Assembly: GCA_002429385.1 (NCBI GenBank)
Contig: DIZL01000005.1
Location: 1-64,000, forward strand
Direction of reading: 5' to 3'
Length of the DNA: 64,000 nt
DNA from: Prolixibacteraceae bacterium UBA6029
Lineage (GTDB): Bacteria > Bacteroidota > Bacteroidia > Bacteroidales > Prolixibacteraceae
The notes beneath the pieces were generated by a model. That model saw nothing but the letters and a program-made list of their open reading frames with translations, had not been told where the DNA came from and made no database searches. A program made the position numbers and the translations under genes. Shown one piece after another: positions 1-8,539 of this stretch (positions within the stretch are counted from its first letter, which is position 1; each line of letters begins with the position of its first letter).

Positions 1-378
1 TCACATTGGTCCGGAATAATCAGCCATAATAAACAGGACTTCATGTGGCACGCTCCCCGTATGAAGTCTCATTTGCACTTTTCATTCGCCTCTTGGCGGA
101 CCTTCCCGATCACACATGGTGTTGATTGTAAGAATCCGGGTATTGAATGTGAGAAAACACCTCCCTTCAAGTATAGTGTATTGACCCCCTGTTTGCTTTA
201 TTGGATTGATCTTTCCGATTAGGAAGTGCAAATAAGTGCAAAACAGTGCAAATTGTGCCGGTTTTTAGTCATGCCGTTTTATGCTGTCTACCTTTAGTCC
301 GGATCAGATGAAGAAGCGGGATTTGCTTCTTTTATCGTTCAGGCACTTTAAGGTTAAACAATTCAAAAGCTAAATCTC
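1..378. other. Left-edge non-coding stretch with short tandem 10-mers
   Basis: No convincing coding region is seen before the DUF6266 gene. The stretch holds a small inverted repeat (GACTTCAT at 37-44 against ATGAAGTC at 61-68) and three tandem 10-base units starting GTGCAAA at 226, 236 and 246, with a degenerate fourth start (GTGCC) at about 255. An inverted copy of the same word (ATTTGCACTT) lies near 71-80. This is weakly reminiscent of the 11-bp palindromic elements elsewhere in the window, but the period is 10 and the arms are short, so it is not counted as a member. A gene ending to the left of the window cannot be excluded. Confidence 0.4.
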
Positions 379-1020
379 ATGGCAAGGATCAATCAAGGTA
401 TTTCAGGTGGATTCTCCGGCAAGGTCGGAACAGTGGTAGACGGAAACTGGAATGGCATTGACTATATGCGTTCCAACGGAACCGACAGGACAGATGCAAA
501 ATCAATGGCTCAGCTTGATCAGAGGGCAAGGTTTTTAACCGTGATGCAATTCCTGAGTCCGCTTAAGGAATTTCTGCACGTGGGCTTCAAGAACCGTGCC
601 CATGGTATAACAGCCTATAATGCGGCCACTGCGTATCATTTGGAACATGCCCTTACGGGTACTTTCCCTGATTACCGGATTGATTATTCCAGGGTAAAGG
701 TTAGTCAGGGCAAGCTTCCCGGGGCTTTAAACCCTGCAGCCGTTTCGGTATCGCCAGCCGAAATCAGGTTTACCTGGGATAACAATTCATCGGCAATCGA
801 AGCTATGGCCGATGACCGGGCGTTAGTGGTGATCTATAACCCGGTCCGGCAAAGCTCCCTGTCGTTTACTGGAGGCAGCACCCGTTTAGGCGGAAGCCAG
901 AACATCACCCTTCCGGTTCGCTTTTCAGGGGATGTGGTGCATTGCTATATGGCTTTCCGGAATATCAGCCAGACGGTAATTTCGGATAGCTGTTTTGTTG
1001 GGAGTATGATAGTATTGTAG
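379..1020 (+). CDS. DUF6266 family protein
   Basis: A 213-residue protein of unknown function. Its N-terminus (MARINQGISGGFSGKVGTVV, then a GxDYMRS-like stretch) is the signature of the DUF6266 family, which is common and often multicopy in Bacteroidota. There is no signal peptide and no transmembrane segment. The remainder looks like a mixed beta protein with a Ser/Gly-rich turn near residues 155-165. The ATG at 379 gives the conserved N-terminus directly, so the start is well supported. The gene stands alone: about 470 bases separate it from malic enzyme, and tandem GTGCAAA words lie about 125 bases upstream. Function is unknown; family assignment is by recognition of the N-terminal motif. 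Confidence 0.8.
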   Translation: MARINQGISGGFSGKVGTVVDGNWNGIDYMRSNGTDRTDAKSMAQLDQRARFLTVMQFLSPLKEFLHVGFKNRAHGITAYNAATAYHLEHALTGTFPDYRIDYSRVKVSQGKLPGALNPAAVSVSPAEIRFTWDNNSSAIEAMADDRALVVIYNPVRQSSLSFTGGSTRLGGSQNITLPVRFSGDVVHCYMAFRNISQTVISDSCFVGSMIVL

Positions 1021-1076
1021 ATGTAGGGAAGTATTTCTTCTGATCTACTAAATACTAAAGGATCAGAAGACCCGGC

Positions 1077-1226
1077 ATGAAGTTCTGGATGCACTATTTA
1101 TCCGATTTTTGGAGGACCATGACCGGACTGAGTGCCCCGTTTTACAGTATTAAAGGGATCAGGGTTGCTCAGGAAAAGGGCATGGAGCTGATCGATTATA
1201 CCAAAGCCGGAACATGTGGAAGATAA
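1077..1226 (+). CDS. Possible 49-residue small protein
   Basis: A short ATG-to-TAA frame of 49 residues begins MKFWMHYLSDFW and ends just before the malic enzyme leader. It starts 57 bases after the DUF6266 stop on the same strand. The codons look reasonable and the segment GLSAPFYSIKGIRVAQEKGM resembles a structured small protein, but I recognise no family. It could be a genuine small gene, a remnant of a longer gene, or chance. The surrounding sequence from 1227 to 1492 has no other gene; it should contain the malic enzyme promoter, but I see no clear -33/-7 pair. Confidence 0.25.
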   Translation: MKFWMHYLSDFWRTMTGLSAPFYSIKGIRVAQEKGMELIDYTKAGTCGR

Positions 1227-1492
1227 AGGTAATCCGGAGTAGATTCCATTGCCGGAAATTCGTTAAATGAAAGTGTTTGTGTACAAAAAAGCCTATCTCT
1301 GATATGCTCTAAAACATAGGATTATACCAATGTTATGAATTTATGACGTTTCTGTTTTTCCAGTTCCAATTAATGGTTTTTAAGAATACTTTTGACTGTT
1401 TTTTTTCAAATTCTACTGAAGAATTCCAGGAGATCGGTACGGTGAGAAAACAAATCAATCAATTAAAAATTAATCATATACATCTAACAAAA

Positions 1493-3781
1493 ATGGATAA
1501 TTCAAAAAATCAAGAAGCTTTAGATTACCACAAGCAAGGGCGGCCTGGTAAAATTCAGGTTGTTCCAACCAAACCTTACAGCACTCAACGCGATTTGGCT
1601 CTTGCCTATTCACCTGGTGTTGCTATTCCTTGTCTGGAGATCCAAAAGGATTTACAGTGTGCATACGACTATACCGCCAAAGGAAATCTGGTTGCAGTAA
1701 TCTCGAACGGAACTGCTGTTCTTGGCCTGGGCAATATTGGCGCTCTTGCGGGAAAACCGGTTATGGAAGGAAAAGGATTGCTATTCAAGATATTTGCAGA
1801 CATCGATGTTTTCGATATCGAAGTGGATGAAAAAGATCCGGCCAAATTTATTGAAGTGGTGAAAGCCATTGCCTGTACCTTTGGTGGAATCAACCTCGAA
1901 GATATTAAAGCTCCTGAATGTTTTGAAATCGAAGAAAAGCTAAAAGAAGCTCTGGACATCCCACTCATGCATGATGACCAGCATGGGACTGCTATTATTT
2001 CAGCAGCTGCACTGATCAATGCGTTAGAACTGGTTGACAAGAAGATAGAAGATATTAAAATTGTAGTTAATGGTGCAGGAGCAGCCGCTTCGTCTTGTAC
2101 TACCCTTTATATGGCCCTTGGTGCCAAATTGGAGAACATCGTGATGGTAGATAGTAAGGGTGTTATTTCAACACGCCGTACTGACCTGAACAGCCGCAAA
2201 CTTCCGTTTGCAACATCTCTTCCCTGCAATACCCTTGCAGAAGCAGTTAAAGGTTCCGATGTTTTCCTTGGACTTTCAGTTGAAGGCTGTCTTAATCAGG
2301 ACATGGTTCGGAGTATGGCCGCTAATCCACTGGTGTTTGCCTGCGCTAATCCAAATCCTGAAATTTCATACGCCGATGCTATGGCTTCGCGTCCGGATCT
2401 AATCTTTGCAACAGGCCGGAGTGATTATCCTAACCAGGTCAATAATGTGTTGGGATTCCCTTATATTTTCCGTGGTGCATTAGATGTCCGTTCAACGGGT
2501 ATTAACGAAGCCATGAAAGTTGCCGCTGTGCTTGCAATTGCTGAACTGGCTAAAAAACCAGTTCCTGAAGTGGTGACTGCTGCCTATAATGCCAATCATT
2601 TAAGTTTTGGACGTCAATATATCATCCCGAAACCACTCGATCCACGTTTGTTGGTTACCGTTGCCCCTGCAGTAGCTAAAGCCGCTATGGAAAGCGGAAT
2701 TGCCCGCAAGCCAATTACCGATTGGGAGAAGTATGAAGAAGAACTACGCCAGCGCATGGGTCTCGACAATAAACTGATCCGTGGGTTGACCGAAAAAGCA
2801 AAAGAAAATCCCAAACGGGTGGTCTTTGCAGAAGCGAACCATATCAATATGCTTAAAGCGGCTTCAGTGGCCAGGGCTGAAGGCATTTGCATCCCGATTT
2901 TGCTTGGTAACGAAGAGATCATTGGCAAGCTGATCAAGAATAACAGCATTGAACTTGAAGGAGTTGAGATAGTCAATCTGCGTCACGATAGAGAATTACC
3001 GAAACGGGAAAAGTATGCCAAAATGCTAACCGCCAAACGTCAGCGTGATGGGATGACCAATGAGGAAGCTATCGAGAAGATGTTTGACCGCAACTATTTT
3101 GGAATGATGATGGTTGAAGCCGGCGATGCCGATGCATTTATTACGGGAGTATATACTAAATTTCAGGATGCCATCATTCCTGCTATCGAAATTGTAGGGA
3201 TGCGCAAAGGCCTTAATCACATTGCCGGAATGAACATCGTGACTACGAAACAGGGGACTCTCTTCTTTGCCGATACCATGGTAAACAGCCACCCCACCAA
3301 AGAAACATTGATTGATATTGCCAAGCTGACCCAGGATGCGGTTAAACTATTTAATACAGAGCCGGTGATGGCTATGCTTTCTTATTCAAACTTTGGCGCT
3401 AGAGCTGCCGGAAGTCCTGGAATGGTGCATGATGCAGTGGCTTATTTGCATGAGAATAATCCAGAAATGATGATTGATGGTGAGTTGCAGTTGGATTTCG
3501 CCTTAAATAAGGATTTACGTCACGACAAGTTCCCATTCTCGAAAATTGATGGTAAAAATGTAAATACCCTGATTTTCCCTAACCTCAGCTCGTCAACAAT
3601 TGCCTACAAGCTGATGCTTGAAAACGGAATGAGCGACACGATCGGACCAATACAGATGGGTTTAAACAAGCCAATTCACATCCTGAATGTCGAAAGCACA
3701 GTCAGGGACATCCTGAACATGGTTACCATTGCAGTAATCGATGCACAGGTTGAAGAACAAAAGCTCGTAAACCGTTTGTAA
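1493..3781 (+). CDS. maeB: NADP-dependent malic enzyme with phosphotransacetylase-like C-terminal domain
   Basis: Converts malate to pyruvate and CO2 with NADP reduction in the cytoplasm. The frame is open from 1343, but the start at 1493 (MDNSKNQEALDYHKQGRPGK) gives 762 residues, the usual MaeB length; the upstream extension is low-complexity leader. In order: malic N-terminal domain (catalytic Tyr in LAYSPGV, Lys in AKGNLVAV), NAD-binding domain (NGAGAAASS, metal-binding HDDQHGTA), then a phosphotransacetylase-like domain from about residue 430 (KRVVFAEANH onward). In known MaeB proteins this last domain is regulatory, sensing acetyl-CoA, and not catalytic. The gene is monocistronic and is followed by a perfect palindromic terminator shared with the convergent neighbour. 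Confidence 0.95.
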   Translation: MDNSKNQEALDYHKQGRPGKIQVVPTKPYSTQRDLALAYSPGVAIPCLEIQKDLQCAYDYTAKGNLVAVISNGTAVLGLGNIGALAGKPVMEGKGLLFKIFADIDVFDIEVDEKDPAKFIEVVKAIACTFGGINLEDIKAPECFEIEEKLKEALDIPLMHDDQHGTAIISAAALINALELVDKKIEDIKIVVNGAGAAASSCTTLYMALGAKLENIVMVDSKGVISTRRTDLNSRKLPFATSLPCNTLAEAVKGSDVFLGLSVEGCLNQDMVRSMAANPLVFACANPNPEISYADAMASRPDLIFATGRSDYPNQVNNVLGFPYIFRGALDVRSTGINEAMKVAAVLAIAELAKKPVPEVVTAAYNANHLSFGRQYIIPKPLDPRLLVTVAPAVAKAAMESGIARKPITDWEKYEEELRQRMGLDNKLIRGLTEKAKENPKRVVFAEANHINMLKAASVARAEGICIPILLGNEEIIGKLIKNNSIELEGVEIVNLRHDRELPKREKYAKMLTAKRQRDGMTNEEAIEKMFDRNYFGMMMVEAGDADAFITGVYTKFQDAIIPAIEIVGMRKGLNHIAGMNIVTTKQGTLFFADTMVNSHPTKETLIDIAKLTQDAVKLFNTEPVMAMLSYSNFGARAAGSPGMVHDAVAYLHENNPEMMIDGELQLDFALNKDLRHDKFPFSKIDGKNVNTLIFPNLSSSTIAYKLMLENGMSDTIGPIQMGLNKPIHILNVESTVRDILNMVTIAVIDAQVEEQKLVNRL

Positions 3782-3824
3782 GAATCGGTACACTTCAGAC
3801 AATTGTTCTGAATCTATAATCTTA

Positions 3825-3862
3825 GAAGAAGCCTCGCGGATCATGATCCGCGAGGCTTCTTC
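3825..3862. terminator. Perfect 38-bp palindrome, bidirectional terminator
   Basis: A 19-base arm (GAAGAAGCCTCGCGGATCA) is followed immediately by its exact reverse complement with no loop bases. It sits between the convergent ends of maeB (+, stop 3781) and the DUF5686 gene (-, stop 3958). The GC-rich stem makes it a likely transcription barrier in both directions, although T-tracts on either side are poor. Confidence 0.8.
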
Positions 3863-3957
3863 AGTTATTAAGGTATATTAATGATTACATCCTTTTTCCC
3901 GTCATCCTGAACTTGTTTCTGGACCCCCATTTATTCCTTTTTCCTCTTTTTCTTTAT

Positions 3958-6480
3958 CTACAATTTAAACTGGAAGGTAGCTCTTAATCCAAAATCAGGA
4001 GCGCCCATCACAGACCGGGGACGTACGCGCCAGATGGCCTCGACCCTGAAGAACTTAAAGATATTTTCGACACCCGTACCCACTTCAATATAGGGGTTGC
4101 TCAATGCGGTTATATTTACAGGCAACTCAACAATCTGCTGATTTTTATCGCTCAGCGATCCGATCATCCCCTTGGCTGAAAAGACTTCCCGGAACCCGAT
4201 TCTCTTAAGCAAAGGAACCCGATTGAAGAAGAACCCGTTCAAATGATATTCGAGGTAAACGTGCAGGTATTTGTCATGCACATATTCCAGGTAGTTCAGC
4301 ATATTGAAATCGTACGTATAATAGCCTAAGGTCTCGTTTCCACGAGGAATATCCAGCATGGTATAGGGAAGCTTCCCGAAATACATGCCGCCTTCTATGG
4401 CATAATTAATGGCCGTTTGTCCAAGCAGGACATACTGCGAGATGGTTGTGAATACCTTACCATAGTAGTTTTGTTTTCCGGAGTAATACACCTGTCCGCC
4501 TCCCACTGCAAAGTGAATAATCGGGTAATCGGTAGCCATGTAAATCCGGAGAAACTTATCGTCGATCATTTTTTCCTTCCACGAAAAGCGTGTATCCAGG
4601 GTAACGTCAAAGGCTGATACATGATCTACCGGCGCTCCGGCCCGTTTAAAGGGATAGAATTCAGGAGAATAATGACTGATATAGCTTGCGCTGAATTTGT
4701 TCAGTAAACCAAGGTACCATTCGTATTCATAGCTTCCCTGAAGCTTTTGTTCCCGAAAGAGTTCGTCCAGACTGGCCCGTGTGAAAACCTGCGAGATCAG
4801 GTTGTTCTCAGTTGGCGACAAGGCATTTTCGTACAGGAAGAGGATCTTTTCATTTTCCCCGGTCCTGACTATCTTGTCGTCGTACGAGATCTTGAACAGC
4901 TGATGGCGTATGGTTGGAAATTTATACCCATAGCCGCCCATTCCGCTCCATTTATTGTTTCTGAAACCATAACCCAGTCCGCCCCAAATCATGTAATGGG
5001 TGCTTATTTCACTGCTGGTCCGGGCGCCTGCAAATAGATGGACCCCCTCTACCTTGTTTAAATTAATTGTATTGGGATAAGGGCCGAATTCAAACTTCCC
5101 CAGGTCGTAATAACCCGTAAGCGTCATACGTGCCAGATTATTGGCAAACTGTACCGCCCCGATCTGGCTGATCGAATCGATTGTTGCGCTAATCTGTTTT
5201 TCCCGTGGATCAAGTTCCTCAAGCCGGTGTGTCTTCCAATAATCAATATTCCGATCTGTAGCATCCGGAAGTTTGACGGTCTCATAATGGCCGTTATTGG
5301 TGGTCAGTCTGACATCCCTCGGTTGATTGACTGTCACACTGTCGATAATGGCTGTCTGGGTGAAAAACAGACTGATCGGTTTCTTGGTCGGGTTGTTTCG
5401 AAGGGGCACATAGTTAAAGACTGCTTCAATCTGATTCTTTTTGAAGAATGGAGTCGATTCATCAACAAACTGATAGCTGCTTTTCAAACGCATACTTTTC
5501 AGGAAATTCAGGTAGCTGGTGCTCGAAAGGGTTCCGTCCAGTTCGGCCAGCGAGTAATGCATGGTCTCGGTGGTCATGAAGCCCTTGAAGGCCTTGTCAC
5601 CACTTCTTCGCGGCTGAAATTCAATCCGGTAATACTTTCGTCCGTTAACAAAACTGCTGTCCGCCAGGAAATACTTATAGTAAAACCAGCCATTATCAGC
5701 TAAGGGGCTGACAAAGTTCTGTGAAAAAAGCTTGATGAAATTATCGTAAAAGTTTACTTCGATATCCAGCGCACTGGTGTATCCCGTTACTTCGAACTTC
5801 TCAAGCATACCTACTCCGGAAGTTTTGTCGGCCAGTACCGTTGATTTTTGTTTCAGTGGATTACGCTGAAATTCGTTGTAAACAAGTTGTTCCGAAAAAT
5901 AGACCGGCAAATACCGGGTGTTGTTGCTGTCGGTTTTAAAAACCGACTGATCGTTACGGAAAGCCCACGACTCCATCATCTTTTTACCCACATTGTTGAG
6001 ATGATACTCCCATTTGGTATATTTACGGTAGGAATCGCGCTCATATTTAGCGGGGTTGTTTCGTTTTTTTGCCTCAACCATCTTTTTCAGAATCCGTCTC
6101 ACCGGTCCGTCATCGGCCAGGATTCTTATTTCTGAAAGGTTAACGACCACTGATTTCAGGCTGACCGGCAATTCGGTTTTAGCGCCCGTCTTAAAGGCAA
6201 AGGTTCTTGAAAAGTAACCAATAGCTGAGAAACGGATAGAATCAACCTTTTCTCTGGTCGTAAGCTGATAATTCCCAAGGGTATCGGTCAAGGCCCCTAT
6301 CTTTGTATTTTTAAAGCCCACACTGACAAATGGAACAGGACGACCGTTATCAATATCGGTCACCTTCCCACGGACTATGGTTTGTTGTGAATAAGCCGCT
6401 GTGAAATTTAAAAATAGAATCATTAACAGCACATATCCACCGAAATGATGAACATCTACTGAATGGGGTTTTCTACACAT
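3958..6480 (-). CDS. DUF5686 / carboxypeptidase-like regulatory domain outer-membrane protein
   Basis: An 840-residue envelope protein. The ATG at 6480 (MCRKPHSVDV) is preferred over the in-frame codon at 6558 because it places a hydrophobic signal peptide (VLLMILFLNFTAAYSQ) near the N-terminus. A carboxypeptidase-regulatory-like beta-sandwich follows at about residues 35-115 (VRGKVTDIDNGRPVPFVSVG, TLGNYQL). The long remainder matches the DUF5686 architecture and ends in alternating beta-strand sequence (GLRATFQFKL), consistent with an outer-membrane barrel. Family members are widespread in Bacteroidota and related to TonB-receptor-like proteins; the substrate is unknown. A -7-like box (TATCTTTG on the minus strand, 6663-6670) lies 180 bases upstream with no clear -33 box. 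The gene is monocistronic. Confidence 0.85.
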   Translation of the reverse strand: MCRKPHSVDVHHFGGYVLLMILFLNFTAAYSQQTIVRGKVTDIDNGRPVPFVSVGFKNTKIGALTDTLGNYQLTTREKVDSIRFSAIGYFSRTFAFKTGAKTELPVSLKSVVVNLSEIRILADDGPVRRILKKMVEAKKRNNPAKYERDSYRKYTKWEYHLNNVGKKMMESWAFRNDQSVFKTDSNNTRYLPVYFSEQLVYNEFQRNPLKQKSTVLADKTSGVGMLEKFEVTGYTSALDIEVNFYDNFIKLFSQNFVSPLADNGWFYYKYFLADSSFVNGRKYYRIEFQPRRSGDKAFKGFMTTETMHYSLAELDGTLSSTSYLNFLKSMRLKSSYQFVDESTPFFKKNQIEAVFNYVPLRNNPTKKPISLFFTQTAIIDSVTVNQPRDVRLTTNNGHYETVKLPDATDRNIDYWKTHRLEELDPREKQISATIDSISQIGAVQFANNLARMTLTGYYDLGKFEFGPYPNTINLNKVEGVHLFAGARTSSEISTHYMIWGGLGYGFRNNKWSGMGGYGYKFPTIRHQLFKISYDDKIVRTGENEKILFLYENALSPTENNLISQVFTRASLDELFREQKLQGSYEYEWYLGLLNKFSASYISHYSPEFYPFKRAGAPVDHVSAFDVTLDTRFSWKEKMIDDKFLRIYMATDYPIIHFAVGGGQVYYSGKQNYYGKVFTTISQYVLLGQTAINYAIEGGMYFGKLPYTMLDIPRGNETLGYYTYDFNMLNYLEYVHDKYLHVYLEYHLNGFFFNRVPLLKRIGFREVFSAKGMIGSLSDKNQQIVELPVNITALSNPYIEVGTGVENIFKFFRVEAIWRVRPRSVMGAPDFGLRATFQFKL

Positions 6481-6730
6481 AGTTCGTTTTCTGTTTTCCG
6501 GAAATGGATATGAATAATTCATATTGAAGGAAACAAATTCTGAAATTATTCTTACCAAAGGTCAAAATTGACAAAAAAAACCAATTTATGAATCCGCCCC
6601 GATGCTTTTCGTTCAAATGTTAAGTTTACTTCAAATTCCCGGAATAGTATAATGTTTAAGAGCAAAGATAATTGCTTGACAAACACCGTAAAGTTAAAAA
6701 TGTTGAAGAATGCTAAAATTATCTTATGTA

Positions 6731-7134
6731 TTGGATAGCGCCTGGTTGTAATCCACCGAAAAAACCGTCTTTTCTCCTGATCCGGTTTTGAATCGGCACG
6801 GTATTGCACAAGGATTCTGTCGTACCTCTGTCGTACCTCTGTCGTACCACTATCGAAACAAATTCGAAACAAATTCGGAACAAATACGTAACAAATACGT
6901 AGCCGTTCGAATTTGTTTCGTATTTGTTACGTATTTGTTACGTATTTGTTACGAATTTGTTACGAATTTGTTTCGAATTTGTTTCGATAGTGGTACGACA
7001 ATGGTACGACAGAGGTACGACAGTGATACGAATCAGATACATGGAATTCTTTAACAATTCATCCACGGAACAGGAGGAAAAGGCAGAAGTATAGAACCGC
7101 AATCAGGAATTAATGATTGCGTTTAGCTATCCAA
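6731..7134 (+). repeat. 11-bp-period palindromic element A
   Basis: The 707 bases between the DUF5686 start and the esterase stop hold no credible gene but contain a giant imperfect palindrome. The 82-base arm 6819-6900 and the arm 6940-7021 are reverse complements at 78 of 82 positions. The inner part is a tandem array of 11-mers of the form WCGWATTTGTT (seven consecutive copies from 6907 to 6983). The outer part is a second 11-mer, TACGACAGAGG and variants, from 6994 to 7037. Outside the core, GGATAGC words at 6733-6739 and inverted at 7126-7132, and CTTTTC-CCTG words on both sides, extend the symmetry. The left flank (ATCCACCG, then GTCTTTTCTCCTG at 6767-6779) resembles that of elements B and C. 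Confidence 0.85.
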
Positions 7135-7187
7135 CTGTCTATTGATCAGGGTTGTGGATAAGATATACCACCAATGATTACATGCGG

Positions 7188-8483
7188 TTACTTCAGGTAA
7201 TTCGCGATGAACGAAGTTTTTGGTCCGTTCACCAGTTCATCCCATGCCGCACGTTCAGTGGCTTTAGGCCATGCGTGTTCGCGGTAGGTGACCGGATAGA
7301 TTGTCTTTTTTCCTTTGGCCTGATTGATTGCGGCATAAACCGAAGTGGAAGGACAGGTATTGTCGATCAGTCCGATTTCGACTACTATTGTAGCCTTTGA
7401 TTTTTTCAGAAGATTTGCATTATCAAAATAGGGAAGCACCTGTTTCATTTTTTCCTTATCACCGGGATGCTCATAAGGCTGAGGCCATCCACCCTTGCGA
7501 TTGACTAAGGTGCCACCCCAGTCGCACATAGCCGGAACCGTGGCAACGACTGCACTCACACGCGGATCAAGACCAGCAGCGGCCAGGGCCTGTCCACCTC
7601 CCTGGCTTTCACCGATAACCAGGATGCGTTTCCCATCCCATTCAGGTAGTGTGGTCAAAAAATCGAGCGTACGCATCAACCGCAGGTACATTCCCCTGAA
7701 ATAGAAATTCTCCCTGCTTTCCATTCCACTGACATAATAATCTTTGAGCTCGCCGGCTTCGAGGTTGTTGTAATATTCGTCGGGCTGGCCGTCGAGCATT
7801 CCGTGTGCATTGAGATCAAAACATATGGTGCCGTTTCCCATTTTGGCATATCGCAGTGCATCTTTTGCATCAGATTTACACCATGAACCTTTTACTCCGG
7901 CGGCATGAACCAGCAAGACGATGGGGAGTGATTTGGCAGCGGCTTTTGTAGGTTTGGCAAAATATCCCCGGGCCGGTTTAGGTCCGGTGCAATTGATTTC
8001 GGTATCGAAGCAAACAAATGGGGACTCAGCGCTCTCATTCTTTCCAAATTTCACATCCAACGGCAGAGCCTTCAGGTTTTTCTTTTCCGTATTCCAGTAG
8101 GCAGCAAAATCTTTTGGAATCTTGGTTCCGGGTTTTATCTTTTGCGGAGCGACAATCATTCCAATCGTTTGCTTTTTCCCTTTCATCCTGACCTCAACCA
8201 TTACTGAGCAAGGCTCTTTAAGAGCGCCTTCAAATATTACGATGGAGTCAGTGACAGGAACAATTGCTTTTTTTGCAATGATCTGGTCGTTATTTTTCAG
8301 CACTTTAACAAATAATGAATCACGTGATTTCAGATCAGGAAAAGCTGTTACGCAGATTTTATCTCCCTTCCGGTAAATACCATTTTCATGGTTTTGCTTC
8401 AGTCTTACTGTTTGAGCCTGTGTAATACAAGCAAAACTGAGGGAACAAGCCAAAAGGAGTACGAAACGGAAATTGATTTTCAT
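7188..8483 (-). CDS. Secreted acetyl-xylan-esterase-like alpha/beta hydrolase (CE7/AXE1 type)
   Basis: A 431-residue exported hydrolase. A signal peptide (FVLLLACSLSFACITQAQ) ends near residue 24, followed by a beta-sandwich-like N-terminal domain to about residue 125 and an alpha/beta-hydrolase domain. The nucleophile elbow GESQGGG (Ser about 293), the Asp in IGLIDNTCPS (about 374) and the His in REHAWP (about 403) form a complete triad in the order and spacing of CE7 acetyl esterases. It probably deacetylates xylo-oligosaccharides or other acetylated sugars in the periplasm or outside the cell; the real substrate cannot be read from sequence. It stands alone, with its start 56 bases from the stop of the co-directional exporter gene. 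Confident for family, moderate for substrate. Confidence 0.8.
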   Translation of the reverse strand: MKINFRFVLLLACSLSFACITQAQTVRLKQNHENGIYRKGDKICVTAFPDLKSRDSLFVKVLKNNDQIIAKKAIVPVTDSIVIFEGALKEPCSVMVEVRMKGKKQTIGMIVAPQKIKPGTKIPKDFAAYWNTEKKNLKALPLDVKFGKNESAESPFVCFDTEINCTGPKPARGYFAKPTKAAAKSLPIVLLVHAAGVKGSWCKSDAKDALRYAKMGNGTICFDLNAHGMLDGQPDEYYNNLEAGELKDYYVSGMESRENFYFRGMYLRLMRTLDFLTTLPEWDGKRILVIGESQGGGQALAAAGLDPRVSAVVATVPAMCDWGGTLVNRKGGWPQPYEHPGDKEKMKQVLPYFDNANLLKKSKATIVVEIGLIDNTCPSTSVYAAINQAKGKKTIYPVTYREHAWPKATERAAWDELVNGPKTSFIANYLK

Positions 8484-8539
8484 AGCAGGTTGTGTTAGGA
8501 TTTTAGGGAATGTAAAAATACAACAATCTAATCAGTATT

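Noticed and set aside
1343..1492. N-terminal extension of malic enzyme
   Set aside because: The 50 extra residues are AT-rich leader without homology; starting at 1493 gives the usual family length and N-terminus.
1669..2040. Antisense open frame of 123 codons inside maeB
   Set aside because: A shadow of the strongly biased coding frame; it lies wholly within the malic enzyme domain.
6552..6872. Minus-strand open frame of 106 codons between the DUF5686 gene and element A
   Set aside because: It runs through one arm of the palindrome and non-coding sequence, gives low-complexity RICF/VRQRY-type translation, and has no family resemblance.
6819..7021. CRISPR array interpretation of the regularly spaced words
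   Set aside because: The units are 11 bases, contiguous and arranged as a palindrome; there are no unique spacers and no cas genes in the window.
6788..7054. Plus-strand open frame of 88 codons spanning the whole of palindrome A
   Set aside because: The translation is the 11-mer array read in three successive frames (NKFE, RICF, FVTN patterns); openness follows from the repeat composition.
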